In this document: positions 54,685 through 64,000 of the stretch, piece after piece
Position numbering within the stretch: the stretch's first letter is position 1
How the letters are laid out: every line of letters begins with the position of its first letter
Assembly (NCBI GenBank): GCA_020852835.1
Contig: JADZAC010000053.1
Span: 1-64,000 of the forward strand
Length of the DNA: 64,000 nucleotides
Source: Flavobacteriales bacterium
Lineage (GTDB): Bacteria; Bacteroidota; Bacteroidia; Flavobacteriales_F; PHOS-HE28
Direction: 5' to 3'
The notes under the pieces: generated by a model
Told to the model about the DNA's origin: nothing
The model's database searches: none
The model's input: the letters and a program-made list of their open reading frames with translations, nothing else
Position numbers and translations under genes: made by a program

Positions 54685-54742
54685 ATGCACCGCGAAAAGA
54701 AGGAAACCGGCCCTTGGGCCAAATGAACAGGAAGGAAGATAG

Positions 54743-54964
54743 ATGAGCAGAGCAGGGAACATAGAGCAGGACGGCGTCATCAAGGAGGCGTTGAGCAATG
54801 CCATGTTCCGTGTGGAGCTGGAGAACGGGCACGTCATCGTGGCGCACATCTCGGGCAAGATGCGGATGCACTTCATCCGGATCCTTCCCGGCGACAAGGT
54901 GAAGGTGGAGATGAGCCCCTACGACCTGAGCAAGGGGCGCATCACCTTCCGCTACAAAACGTAA
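54743..54964 (+). CDS. infA: Translation initiation factor IF-1
   Basis: A 73-residue OB-fold protein that blocks the A-site during initiation. [46 protein letters not shown] and [12 protein letters not shown] are conserved. 58 bases after map, the widest gap so far in the cluster, holding no visible signal. Confidence 0.98.
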   Translation: MSRAGNIEQDGVIKEALSNAMFRVELENGHVIVAHISGKMRMHFIRILPGDKVKVEMSPYDLSKGRITFRYKT

Positions 54965-54990
54965 GGAAAAGCAGAACACAACGACCCCAA

Positions 54991-55107
54991 ATGAAGACCA
55001 GGGCCTCGATCAAGAAGCGTTCGGCGGATTGCAAATTGGTGCGCCGCAAGGGACGCTTGTACATCATCAACAAGAAGAACCCGAAGTTCAAGCAGCGTCA
55101 AGGCTGA
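54991..55107 (+). CDS. rpmJ: 50S ribosomal protein L36 (zinc-independent type)
   Basis: A 38-residue protein reading [20 protein letters not shown], then [18 protein letters not shown]. It keeps only one of the four zinc ligands (C14), so it is the C-minus form, as is usual in Flavobacteriales. It sits between infA and rpsM as expected. Confidence 0.96.
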   Translation: MKTRASIKKRSADCKLVRRKGRLYIINKKNPKFKQRQG

Positions 55108-55120
55108 TAACCGATAGACC

Positions 55121-55498
55121 ATGGCACGTATCGCAGGCATCGACCTCCCCAAGACCAAACGTGGCGCCATCGGCCTCACGTACATCTACGGCATTGGCCG
55201 CAGCACCGCCCTCTCCATCCTGGAGCAGGCCGGCATTGACCCGGACACCAAGGTGCAAGACTGGACGGACGACGAACAGTCGCGTATCCGCACGGTGATC
55301 AACGAGAACATCAAGGTGGAAGGGGCCCTGCGCAGCGAGGTGCAGTTGAGCATCAAGCGCCTGGTGGACATCAACTGCTTCCGCGGCACGCGCCACCGCC
55401 AAGGGCTTCCCCTGCGCGGCCAGCGTACCCGCACCAACGCCCGCACCCGCAAAGGCAAGCGCAAGACCGTGGCGAACAAGAAGAAGGTGACCAAGTAA
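55121..55498 (+). CDS. rpsM: 30S ribosomal protein S13
   Basis: A 125-residue head protein contacting P-site t[31 protein letters not shown] at the start and [25 protein letters not shown] at the end are diagnostic. It is followed by an unusual 74-base spacer. Confidence 0.98.
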   Translation: MARIAGIDLPKTKRGAIGLTYIYGIGRSTALSILEQAGIDPDTKVQDWTDDEQSRIRTVINENIKVEGALRSEVQLSIKRLVDINCFRGTRHRQGLPLRGQRTRTNARTRKGKRKTVANKKKVTK

Positions 55499-55510
55499 AA
55501 TCAGTTGCCA

Positions 55511-55543
55511 GTTGTCAGTTGCCAGCAGGCAACCGCTGACAAC
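55511..55543 (+). other. Repeat-like hairpin spacer between rpsM and rpsK
   Basis: GTTGTCAG-TTGCC pairs with GGCAA-CTGACAAC around AGCA, with CCG bulged out. The flanks continue the same theme (CAGTTGCCA ahead, ACCGACAACGGACAACCGAC after), so the whole 55501-55565 spacer is built of GTTGTC/GACAAC units. It is not an SD region. Confidence 0.6.
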
Positions 55544-55572
55544 CGACAACGGACAACCGACAGCTGAAGACA

Positions 55573-55980
55573 ATGGCAAAGCAAGAAAAAGGCGGCGGGG
55601 CCGCAGGCAAAAAGAAGAAGAAGAACGTGGTGGTGGAGGCCTTCGGGCAGGCACACATCCGTGCAACCTTCAACAACCTGATCGTAAGCCTGACCAACAA
55701 CAAGGGTGAGGTGATCAGCTGGAGCAGCGCCGGGAAGATGGGCTTCCGCGGCAGCAAGAAGAACACTCCGTACGCCGGCCAGGTGAGCGCCGAGGAGGCC
55801 GCCCGCGAGGCCTTCGAGCTGGGCCTGCGCAAGGTGAAGGTGTTCGTGCGCGGCCCCGGGGGCGGGCGCGAAAGCGCCATCCGTGCCCTGCACAACAGCG
55901 GGGTGGAAGTGACCGAGATCCTCGACCTGACGCCCATGCCGCACAACGGCTGCCGCCCGCCCAAGAAACGCCGCGTTTGA
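55573..55980 (+). CDS. rpsK: 30S ribosomal protein S11
   Basis: A 135-residue platform protein. After a Gly/Lys-rich start ([20 protein letters not shown]) it shows [20 protein letters not shown] and [20 protein letters not shown], ending [14 protein letters not shown], the invariant tail. Confidence 0.98.
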   Translation: MAKQEKGGGAAGKKKKKNVVVEAFGQAHIRATFNNLIVSLTNNKGEVISWSSAGKMGFRGSKKNTPYAGQVSAEEAAREAFELGLRKVKVFVRGPGGGRESAIRALHNSGVEVTEILDLTPMPHNGCRPPKKRRV

Positions 55981-56023
55981 TCCCCAAGAATTAACCGTAG
56001 GGGGCATAAAGCACCCCGTTGTT

Positions 56024-56040
56024 GGTGCGCAGCACGCACC
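56024..56040 (+). other. Hairpin in the leader ahead of rpsD
   Basis: GGTGCG pairs with CGCACC across CAGCA, 14 bases before the rpsD ATG; a second weak stem, GGGGGC/GCACCCC, lies just upstream. S4 is an autogenous regulator in several bacteria, so a binding site is possible. Confidence 0.4.
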
Positions 56041-56054
56041 CAAAACCAAGAAGA

Positions 56055-56663
56055 ATGGCACGATACATTGGACCCAAGACCCGGATCGCCCGCAAATTCA
56101 AGGAGCCGATCTTCGGACCCGACAAATGGATGGAGCGCAAGCCCCATTCACCCGGCCAGCACGGCCCCAACGCCCGGCGCCGCCGCACCGAGAGCGAGTA
56201 CAAGCTGCAGCTCACCGAAAAGCAGAAGGCCAAGTACACCTATGGCATCCTGGAGCGCCAGTTCCGCAAGATGTTCAGCCTTGCCGCCAGCAAGAAGGGC
56301 ATCACCGGTGCCGTGCTGCTCAGCCTGTGCGAAGCCCGCTTGGACAATACCGTTTACCGCCTGGGCATCGCCCCCACGCGCCGTGCCGCCCGGCAGCTGG
56401 TGGGCCACGGGCACATCACCGTGAACAAGAACGTGGTGAACATCGCCAGCTACTCCCTCCGTCCCGGTGATGAAGTGGCCGTGCGCGAGCGCAGCCGCAG
56501 CTTGGAGGCGATCACCAGCAGCCTCTCCACCAACACCAACCGGTTCGACTGGCTGGACTTCAACCCGGCCACCATGACCGGCAAGATGATCGCCATGCCT
56601 GAGCGTGCGCAGATCCCGGAGAACATCCGTGAGCAGCTCATCGTCGAATTGTACTCCAAGTAA
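56055..56663 (+). CDS. rpsD: 30S ribosomal protein S4
   Basis: A 202-residue assembly initiator. [21 protein letters not shown] begins the family; an upstream in-frame ATG was rejected. [20 protein letters not shown] and [23 protein letters not shown] (S4 domain) follow. In E. coli S4 represses the alpha operon. Confidence 0.98.
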   Translation: MARYIGPKTRIARKFKEPIFGPDKWMERKPHSPGQHGPNARRRRTESEYKLQLTEKQKAKYTYGILERQFRKMFSLAASKKGITGAVLLSLCEARLDNTVYRLGIAPTRRAARQLVGHGHITVNKNVVNIASYSLRPGDEVAVRERSRSLEAITSSLSTNTNRFDWLDFNPATMTGKMIAMPERAQIPENIREQLIVELYSK

Positions 56664-56691
56664 GAACCCCCCAAACAGACCGAGCATCCCC

Positions 56692-57717
56692 ATGCCAATC
56701 CTTGATTTCCAGAGACCGGACAAGGTCTCCATGATCGAAGCTGACGACAAGCACGGAATCTTTGAGTTCCGCCCGCTGGAGCCCGGTTATGGCATCACCA
56801 TCGGCAACTCCCTGCGCCGGATCCTGCTCAGCAGCCTGGAAGGCTTCGCCATCACCAGCGTGCGCATCGACGGCGTGGAGCATGAGTTCAGCACCATCAA
56901 GGGCGTGATCGAGGACGTGACCGAGATCGTGCTCAACCTCAAGCAGGTACGCTTCCGCCGCCAGCTCGAGGATGTGAGCACCGAAAAGGTGAACTTCACC
57001 GTGGGCGGCAAGGACAGCTTCACCGCCGGCGATATCGGCAAGCATACCTCCGGCTTCCAGGTGCTCAACCCCGAGCTGGTGATCTGCCGGATGGAAAGCA
57101 GTGTGAAGCTCCAAGTGGAACTGACCATCGGCAAGGGCCGCGGCTATGTGCCGGCCGATGAGAACAAGGAAGACGGCGCCCCCATGGGCACCATCTTCAT
57201 CGATTCCATCTTCACGCCGATCAAGAACGTGCGCTACAGCGTGGACAACACCCGCGTGGAGCAGAAGACCGACTACGAGAAGCTCACGATCGAACTGACC
57301 ACCGACGGCAGCATCGACCCCAAGAGCGCCTTGCAGGAAGCAGCCAAGATCCTCATCCACCATTTCCTGCTCTTCAGCGATGAGCGCATGACCATCGAGC
57401 TCGAAGAACCGGCCGGCGTGGTGGGCGGATCCGTTGCGGCCTCCGCGGACATGGATGAAATGGACGAGTCCAGCCAGCACATGCGCCAGCTGCTCAAGTC
57501 CAAGCTCGTGGACCTGGACCTGAGCGTGCGCGCCCTGAACTGCCTGAAGGCCGCCGACATTGAAACCTTGGGCGACCTGGTGAGCTACAACAAGAACGAC
57601 CTCTTGAAGTTCCGCAACTTCGGCAAGAAGAGCCTCACCGAGCTGGAAGACCTGGTGGAGAACAAGGGCCTCTCCTTCGGCATGAGCGTGGCCAAGTACA
57701 AACTGGACCGGGACTGA
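56692..57717 (+). CDS. rpoA: RNA polymerase subunit alpha
   Basis: A 341-residue protein with N-terminal dimerisation domain ([24 protein letters not shown]; the 45-residue signature) and the C-terminal helix-hairpin-helix domain ([22 protein letters not shown] and [13 protein letters not shown]). A linker rich in Asp, Met and Ser joins them. Start [14 protein letters not shown] is the phylum's usual one; 29 open codons upstream overlap rpsD. It is the core subunit that assembles polymerase and meets upstream activators. Confidence 0.98.
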   Translation: MPILDFQRPDKVSMIEADDKHGIFEFRPLEPGYGITIGNSLRRILLSSLEGFAITSVRIDGVEHEFSTIKGVIEDVTEIVLNLKQVRFRRQLEDVSTEKVNFTVGGKDSFTAGDIGKHTSGFQVLNPELVICRMESSVKLQVELTIGKGRGYVPADENKEDGAPMGTIFIDSIFTPIKNVRYSVDNTRVEQKTDYEKLTIELTTDGSIDPKSALQEAAKILIHHFLLFSDERMTIELEEPAGVVGGSVAASADMDEMDESSQHMRQLLKSKLVDLDLSVRALNCLKAADIETLGDLVSYNKNDLLKFRNFGKKSLTELEDLVENKGLSFGMSVAKYKLDRD

Positions 57718-57757
57718 GCATCGGCCAAGCAGGGCAACCTGCTGCAAATAGACCAAC

Positions 57758-58267
57758 ATGAGACACGGAAACAAGAACAACGCGCTCGGGCGAAAGAAGG
57801 CCCACCGCGACAGCATGCTCAGCAACATGGCCTGTTCGCTGATCGAGCACAAGCGCATCCAAACCACCTTGGCCAAGGCGAAAGCCCTGCGGGGATTCGT
57901 GGAGCCGCTGATCACCAAGAGCAAGGAGGACAGCACCCACAGCCGCCGTGTGGTGTTCAGCTACCTGCGCAGCAAGGAGGCCACTGCGGCCCTCTTCCGC
58001 GATGTGGCGCCCAAAGTGGCCGAACGCCCCGGTGGGTACACCCGCATCATCAAACTGGGCAACCGCTTGGGCGATGCCGCCGAACTGGCCCTGATCGAGA
58101 TGGTGGACTTCAACACGCTGTATTCCGCCAAGGAAAAGGCCGGTGCCGAAGTGAAGCGCACGCGCCGCAGCCGCACCAAGGCCAAAGCCGCGGGGGACGA
58201 AGCCGCCGCAAAGCCGCGATCGAAGGCAACCGGGGAAGATGCACCGGCAGAACCCCAAGGCGAGTGA
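57758..58267 (+). CDS. rplQ: 50S ribosomal protein L17 with C-terminal extension
   Basis: L17 lies by the exit tunnel. [28 protein letters not shown] opens the family core of about 115 residues, which ends DFNTLYSA. A further 50 residues of Lys/Ala/Glu-rich sequence follow ([20 protein letters not shown]), as in other Bacteroidota. Last gene of the cluster. Confidence 0.97.
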   Translation: MRHGNKNNALGRKKAHRDSMLSNMACSLIEHKRIQTTLAKAKALRGFVEPLITKSKEDSTHSRRVVFSYLRSKEATAALFRDVAPKVAERPGGYTRIIKLGNRLGDAAELALIEMVDFNTLYSAKEKAGAEVKRTRRSRTKAKAAGDEAAAKPRSKATGEDAPAEPQGE

Positions 58268-58292
58268 ACGCTTCCATGCACTACCGATGATG

Positions 58293-58319
58293 AACGGGGC
58301 GCCTTCGGGGTGCCCCGTT
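58293..58319 (+). terminator. Terminator of the ribosomal cluster
   Basis: AACGGGGCGCC pairs over 11 bases (one G-T) with GGTGCCCCGTT around TTCGG, followed by CCATTTCAT. It lies 25 bases after rplQ. U tract is short, but the stem is strong. Confidence 0.75.
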
Positions 58320-58334
58320 CCATTTCATCACCGT

Positions 58335-58342
58335 TAGATTTG
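58335..58342 (+). promoter_or_regulatory. -7 box for carA
   Basis: TAGATTTG is an exact TAnnTTTG, 32 bases before the carA ATG and directly after the cluster terminator. Confidence 0.55.
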
Positions 58343-58374
58343 CGCCCTCCGGCCCAACGCAATACCTCCCCTTG

Positions 58375-59547
58375 ATGCTCATCAGCAAACGCCCCAAGGC
58401 CATCCTGCTGCTGCAGGACGGTACCCGCTTCGAGGGGCGCGCCATCGGCGCACGCACCACCTCGGTCGGCGAGATCTGCTTCAATACCGGCATGACCGGC
58501 TACCAGGAGATCTTCACCGACCCCAGCTACACCGGCCAGATCATGGTGATGGCCTCGCCCCACATCGGCAACTACGGCGTGCGGGAAAGTGCACGCCGGC
58601 CGTTGGACGGCGAGAGCGAAGGACCGGTGGTGAGCATTGCCGGGCTGGTGGTGAAGAAATTCAGCGAAGTGTGGAGCCGCCCGGCCGGTTCCGGATCCTT
58701 GGAGGAAATGCTCCAACACGCGGGGATCGCGGGCATCAGCGACATCGATACGCGCATGCTGGTGCGGCACATCCGCGATCGCGGGGCCCAGAACGCCATC
58801 ATTGACAGTACCGGCCTGCCCGAGGATCAGCTCCGCAAGCGCTTGGCCGAAGCACCGAACATGGCCGGCCTGGAGCTTTCCAGCCGGGTAAGTACCGCCC
58901 AAGCCTATGATGCCGGTGCGGCCGATGCGCAATGGAGGGTGGCCCTGGTGGACTTCGGCATCAAGCTCAACACCATACGCTGGCTGGTGGAACGGGGCTG
59001 TGCCGTGCGCGTGTTCCCCATGCACACCCCGGTGCCGCAGATGCTGGAATGGAACCCCGACGGCTTCCTGTTGAGCAATGGGCCCGGAGACCCGGCAGCC
59101 ATGCCGCAAGCCAAACAATTGGTGCAGGAGATCCTGGACGCGTCGCTCCCCGTGTTCGGCATCTGCTTGGGCCACCAACTGCTGGCGGAGTGCCAAGGGG
59201 TGCGCACCACCAAGATGCACCACGGCCACCGCGGCATCAACCACCCTGTGCGCAACCTCATTACGGGCAAGAACGAAGTAACCTCCCAGAACCACGGCTT
59301 CGTGGTGGACCGGGAGCAGGCCGAGCAGCGGGCGGACATGGAGATCACCCACGTGCATCTCAATGACGGCAGTGTGGCCGGCATCCGGCTCAAGGGGCGC
59401 CCGGTGTTCAGCGTGCAGCACCACCCGGAGGCCGGGCCGGGCCCCTGGGATTCCCGCTACCTCTTCGACGAGTTCGTGGAGGCCATGCAGGCACGCAAGG
59501 GCGCACCGCATGCCCGTGCGCAACACGCCGGGACCAAAGCCGTATAG
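58375..59547 (+). CDS. carA: Carbamoyl phosphate synthase small subunit
   Basis: Supplies ammonia from glutamine for carbamoyl phosphate, used for arginine and pyrimidines. The 390-residue protein has the N-terminal domain (DGTRFEGRAIG, FNTGMTGYQEIFTDPSYTGQI) and a class I glutamine amidotransferase domain with C264 in FGICLGHQLL, and H350 and E352 in VQHHPEA. ATG was chosen over the TTG before it. carB is not in the window; in many Bacteroidota the two genes are apart. It has its own promoter. eno follows after 74 bases. Confidence 0.97.
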   Translation: MLISKRPKAILLLQDGTRFEGRAIGARTTSVGEICFNTGMTGYQEIFTDPSYTGQIMVMASPHIGNYGVRESARRPLDGESEGPVVSIAGLVVKKFSEVWSRPAGSGSLEEMLQHAGIAGISDIDTRMLVRHIRDRGAQNAIIDSTGLPEDQLRKRLAEAPNMAGLELSSRVSTAQAYDAGAADAQWRVALVDFGIKLNTIRWLVERGCAVRVFPMHTPVPQMLEWNPDGFLLSNGPGDPAAMPQAKQLVQEILDASLPVFGICLGHQLLAECQGVRTTKMHHGHRGINHPVRNLITGKNEVTSQNHGFVVDREQAEQRADMEITHVHLNDGSVAGIRLKGRPVFSVQHHPEAGPGPWDSRYLFDEFVEAMQARKGAPHARAQHAGTKAV

Positions 59548-59612
59548 AGGCCCCCATGTGGCCAAAGCCGCGGCATGGCCGCCCGTCCGGAACAACCAAC
59601 CAACTAGCATAA

Positions 59613-60908
<1,296 letters not shown>

Positions 60909-60913
60909 AAGAG

Positions 60914-62767
60914 CTACTGGTCCAGGTCGATATAGCGCTCCAGCAGCTCCTGCAGCTCGGCCTTTCCCTGTTCCAGCAGCCGTGAGGCATCGCGTGTGCG
61001 GGTGCTGTCGCGCATTTCCATGGGCTGATCGCCCGTGGCGTCGAACACCACGGTTTGCGTGCTGTCGGCCAGGCCAAAGCCGTTATTGAACGTCCAAAAG
61101 GCGCTATGGGGAGTGGCCGTACTGAACAGATCGCGCCCCCAAGCGAAGGATTGGTGCGGCAAACCGAGCTGGGCCAGCAAGGTCACCGGAAAGTCCACAT
61201 GGCTCCCGAACGTGGTGTTGCGCTGCCCGCGCAGTTCATCTTTCAACGCGCCGCCCGTGATCAGGAAGGGAATTCGATGCCGTGCAGCGCTGTACGGGGC
61301 CAAGTTGTGCGGCAGGTAGTGCCCGTGGTCGGCCACGATGAAGATGAGCGTATTGGCGTACCATTCTTCCTTCTTGGCGGCATCGATGAAGTTGCCCAAG
61401 CAACGGTCGGTATAGTGGACCGTATTGCGGTAGAGCTGGGCATCACTGCCTGTGAAACCCTCCTGCACGGGGGCGTCGAAGGGTTCATGGCTGGTGGAGG
61501 TCATCAGCAGGTGGAAGAAGGGGCGCGCAGCGGACGGTGCATCCTGGAGGTAGAAGGAGAAGAGTTCTTCATCGAAGGCACCCCAGCGCGTGCGGCGCCG
61601 GATAGGGAAGGCGGACTCGTCATAGACTTTGCCGAAGCCCATGGATTCCAAGTAGGCCCGGGTGTTTGCAAAGGAAACATCGCCGGCGTAGTAGTACCGC
61701 GAGCTATAGCCGAGGCTGTCCAAGGAGCGCACCACGCTGGGCAAGCGGTCGAACTTGCCGAACATGCGGATGATGGTGGTGGACGGCTGGGAGGGGAATC
61801 CGCTCACCAGCGCACAGAGGCCCTGCTCGGTGCGGAAACCGGTGGCGTAGAAGTTGGGGAAGAGGAGCCCGTCCTTGCAGAGCCGCGTGAACTGCGGAGC
61901 TACGCCGCTATCCCCGCCAAGCGGTTCAATGATGTCCGCCGTCCAGCTTTCCAAAAGCACCACCAGCACATTGGGGCGGGTGTCTTTCAGGATCACCAGG
62001 TCGGGAGCACCGGTACGCGGCCGCCGGGCCGCAACCAGGTCCCGGGCTTGTGCCTCGGGCATGAACGCGTAGGGGTTGGTGGTGAACTGTGCGGGCTCCA
62101 CCAGCACGGCGAGCAGGTTCCACATGCTGTTCATGGCGGCAAGGTTCAGCACGGGCCGGGTGGAGAACCAGCTCCAGCTCTTGTTGATCGGATCATCCTG
62201 CGGACCTCCGCGAAGGGCCACCACGCACATCAATGGCAGCAACAAAGCGGTGCCGGCCTTTCCGGCCAGGTTGCCAGTGCGGTAGTTCCGGTGGTGGTCG
62301 ATCTTGCCCAACAGAAAAAGGAAGAGGATGCTTTGCAGCGCGGCCACCAATACGAGCATGGCCATATTGGCCGGGGAGGTTCCCCCCATCACTTCCGCCG
62401 GCCATCGCAGGTAGCTCAATGCCTTGCGGTCGATCTTCACACCCCAGGCGTCAAACAGCCCTATGTCCGCAACGTTCACCAAGGCACTGATAACGATGAA
62501 CACGGCCAAAAAGCCATGGATCGCACGGCGCAGCCAGGGCCGGTCCCGGAACATGAGGGGTATGCTCAGCAGCACCACCGCGAACAGTACATACCCCGAG
62601 GTGGAAATGTCCATGGGCAGGGCCTTCCAATGGCATCGCACGATCTCTTGCCATCCACTGTCCTGCAGGGCCTTGTGGCCAAACGCGAGGAACAGGTGCC
62701 GTTGTACGGCGAACAGGCCAAGCAGCAGCAACGCCAACGAGCCGGTATAGCGCAGCAAGTTCTTCAC
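60914..62767 (-). CDS. LTA synthase-like membrane sulfatase-fold protein
   Basis: A 617-residue inner-membrane protein of the alkaline phosphatase/sulfatase superfamily. Five hydrophobic segments fill the first 190 residues, then the catalytic domain: LVVLLESWTADIIEPLGG (metal-binding Glu), ATGFRTEQGLCALVSGFPSQ (likely Thr nucleophile in RTEQG), FHLLMTSTSHEPF and IVADHGHYLP (metal His/Asp). Such proteins move phosphoglycerol or phosphoethanolamine onto glycans or lipids; in a Gram-negative it may decorate lipids or periplasmic glucans. Start is GTG (MKNLLRYTGS), 14 bases after the aminopeptidase stop, so co-transcribed with it. Confidence 0.87.
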   Translation of the reverse strand: MKNLLRYTGSLALLLLGLFAVQRHLFLAFGHKALQDSGWQEIVRCHWKALPMDISTSGYVLFAVVLLSIPLMFRDRPWLRRAIHGFLAVFIVISALVNVADIGLFDAWGVKIDRKALSYLRWPAEVMGGTSPANMAMLVLVAALQSILFLFLLGKIDHHRNYRTGNLAGKAGTALLLPLMCVVALRGGPQDDPINKSWSWFSTRPVLNLAAMNSMWNLLAVLVEPAQFTTNPYAFMPEAQARDLVAARRPRTGAPDLVILKDTRPNVLVVLLESWTADIIEPLGGDSGVAPQFTRLCKDGLLFPNFYATGFRTEQGLCALVSGFPSQPSTTIIRMFGKFDRLPSVVRSLDSLGYSSRYYYAGDVSFANTRAYLESMGFGKVYDESAFPIRRRTRWGAFDEELFSFYLQDAPSAARPFFHLLMTSTSHEPFDAPVQEGFTGSDAQLYRNTVHYTDRCLGNFIDAAKKEEWYANTLIFIVADHGHYLPHNLAPYSAARHRIPFLITGGALKDELRGQRNTTFGSHVDFPVTLLAQLGLPHQSFAWGRDLFSTATPHSAFWTFNNGFGLADSTQTVVFDATGDQPMEMRDSTRTRDASRLLEQGKAELQELLERYIDLDQ

Positions 62768-62781
62768 GGGTCTATGGCATT

Positions 62782-64000
62782 TCAGCGGGTGATGTGCAGT
62801 TGCCCCAGGCGGATGGTACCGCCCCTGGCAGGTTGCACGGAGAGGAGGATGGTTTGCGCCCCAAACCGCACGGTGGCGATCCGGTTGAGGCCTTTGTGCA
62901 AGCGCTGTTGTGCCAATGGCCTGCCGTGCACGTCGTGCAGCAGCAGGCGCGCGTTGTGGCCTTCTGCCGGGGCGATGACCGTGACTTCATCGGTGGCGGG
63001 ATCCGGGTAGTAACGCCAGCCTGCATCGTGCTTTGAGGGGTCCGGCACGGCGGTTACCGTATTCCGCCAGGCAATGGTGTAGTCACCTGCGGCCATCCCG
63101 GGCATGTCCAACCGGGCGCTTTTGTCGGTGGCGCTGCCCGAGGTGTTCACTTGTGCGGGTTTCACTGTCCAGGGGGCATGCGGTCCCGGGCGGTACAGCA
63201 CCACCAAGCTGTCTTCATGGAAGTTCGTGCCGCCGGCATCCTGTGTCAAGCCTTGGTCGAATGCGCCGGGGAATCCTGCACGGCCGTCCACGGTGAACCG
63301 CAGGGTGATGTCCGTGCCTGCTTGTACATCGCTTTCAAGGCGCCACCAACGATCAGGCGACACGAAGAAGCCGTCAGCCTCGTCGGCGGGCACCCAGAAT
63401 TCTTCCGCGCGCACCTTGGTGGGTCCGGCCAGGTTGTCGGTGATCAGGCGCAGGTCGGTGTTGGAGAGGTACTTCTGGCCGGTGGCCGTAATGGTGGTTG
63501 TATCCCAGGTGGTGGCAAGGGCCAGCCGCTCATCGTCGTTCAAGCGGATGGTGCTTGGCGGCTGGTCGGTTGTGAGGTTCACCGTGTTCAGGGCACCGCC
63601 CAGATCGACCAACTGCCGTTGCACGCCACCTGAGGCATCCACGGCGGAAATGGTGACCGGAACATGGAGGAACAGCTCCGCGCCGCCACGCGTTTTCTGC
63701 CGGATGTACACCGTGGTTTGGAAGCCGGGGCCGTTGCTGGTGGTTTGGAAGGAGTCCACCATGAAGGCTGCTCCACCTGGCTGCAGGATCCAGTCGGCGA
63801 AAAAATCGGTGAGGTCCACGCCGGTGGCGGTGCTGAGGCTGTCCCGCAGGGCCAGGCTGCCCATGGCGGAATAGGCGTTGTTGGCGAACACTTGTTGCAT
63901 GCCGGCCCGGAACAAGCTGTCGCCCAACGTGGCCCGGAGGGTGCGGGCAATATTGGCGCCCTTGCTGTAGGAGGTAACGCCGTAAGTGATGTTCGAGGGC
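62782..64000 (-). CDS. M1 family aminopeptidase with T9SS tail (5' end beyond window)
   Basis: The last 405 or so residues of a secreted M1 aminopeptidase. The visible part starts YGVTSYSKGANIARTLRATL (the helix after the active site) and continues with AMGSLALRDSLSTATGVDLT and FFADWILQPGGAAF, the family's end of the catalytic region; the zinc motif HExxH lies outside the window. A beta-sandwich region follows, then a type A sorting domain (YYPDPATDEVTVIAP to GTIRLGQLHITR). The frame is open to the last base. It would release N-terminal residues from external peptides, matching the M43 and M16 proteases nearby. Confidence 0.88.
   Translation of the reverse strand, partial: PSNITYGVTSYSKGANIARTLRATLGDSLFRAGMQQVFANNAYSAMGSLALRDSLSTATGVDLTDFFADWILQPGGAAFMVDSFQTTSNGPGFQTTVYIRQKTRGGAELFLHVPVTISAVDASGGVQRQLVDLGGALNTVNLTTDQPPSTIRLNDDERLALATTWDTTTITATGQKYLSNTDLRLITDNLAGPTKVRAEEFWVPADEADGFFVSPDRWWRLESDVQAGTDITLRFTVDGRAGFPGAFDQGLTQDAGGTNFHEDSLVVLYRPGPHAPWTVKPAQVNTSGSATDKSARLDMPGMAAGDYTIAWRNTVTAVPDPSKHDAGWRYYPDPATDEVTVIAPAEGHNARLLLHDVHGRPLAQQRLHKGLNRIATVRFGAQTILLSVQPARGGTIRLGQLHITR

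Noticed and set aside
54991-55107. Loss of zinc ligands in L36 as a novelty
   Set aside because: The C-minus form is usual in Flavobacteriales, like the zinc-free S14 here.

Overview
The window is chromosomal DNA from a member of the Bacteroidota, most likely a GC-rich lineage of Flavobacteriales. Three things point there: the repeated type IX secretion (T9SS) type C-terminal sorting domains (seven proteins), the ribosomal cluster order rpsL-rpsG-fusA-rpsJ with no tuf and no adk between secY and map, and promoters built on the Bacteroidota -7 element (TAnnTTTG-like) rather than sigma70 boxes. Base composition is high (one 60-base line counted at about 68% G+C), which is unusual for the order. 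I see no tRNA, rRNA, CRISPR array, insertion sequence or prophage. No gap between genes exceeds 300 bases; the longest is the 276 bases in front of rpsL.

Layout. Positions 1-11250 hold housekeeping and envelope genes on both strands: a T9SS cargo protein, a membrane pyrophosphatase (hppA), a deoxynucleoside kinase, a secreted protein co-transcribed with a GH3-type acyl-adenylating enzyme, a DUF2797 protein, signal peptide peptidase SppA and a membrane-anchored metallophosphoesterase. Positions 11340-18679 form a rightward block: an A+T-richer T9SS protein with propeller-like repeats, a multi-pass membrane protein, and a tightly overlapped exopolysaccharide cassette (deacetylase, two GT4 glycosyltransferases, a WcaF-like acetyltransferase, a GT2 glycosyltransferase). 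Then come an M16 protease, adenine deaminase, acyl-CoA desaturase, grpE-dnaJ, an M43 metalloprotease, two TlpA-like thioredoxins, DUF4290-murA and a PcrA/UvrD helicase, with small T9SS cargo genes between them.

Positions 37480-39870 look like an accessory pocket: a lone P-loop ATPase under an A+T-rich promoter with direct repeats, two related palindromes, and a Fic-fold protein whose catalytic histidine is replaced. From 40049 onward an unbroken str-S10-spc-alpha cluster runs rpsL to rplQ (33 genes, including rpmD and rpmJ, which are short), ending at a strong terminator. It is followed by carA and eno, a convergent LTA-synthase-like sulfatase-fold protein, and the 3' part of an M1 aminopeptidase with a T9SS tail.

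The points most worth a second look are: (1) a recurring -7 box placed only about 4 bases before many start codons, implying leaderless mRNAs; (2) a 12-base C tract filling the spacer of one such promoter, so its spacing could be phase variable; (3) a DnaJ that has lost both cysteine pairs of zinc centre I; (4) a Fic protein with RPFTAGNGR in place of HPFxDGNGR; (5) a MurA with Asp at the fosfomycin-target Cys position; and (6) a repeat-like hairpin spacer between rpsM and rpsK inside the ribosomal cluster.
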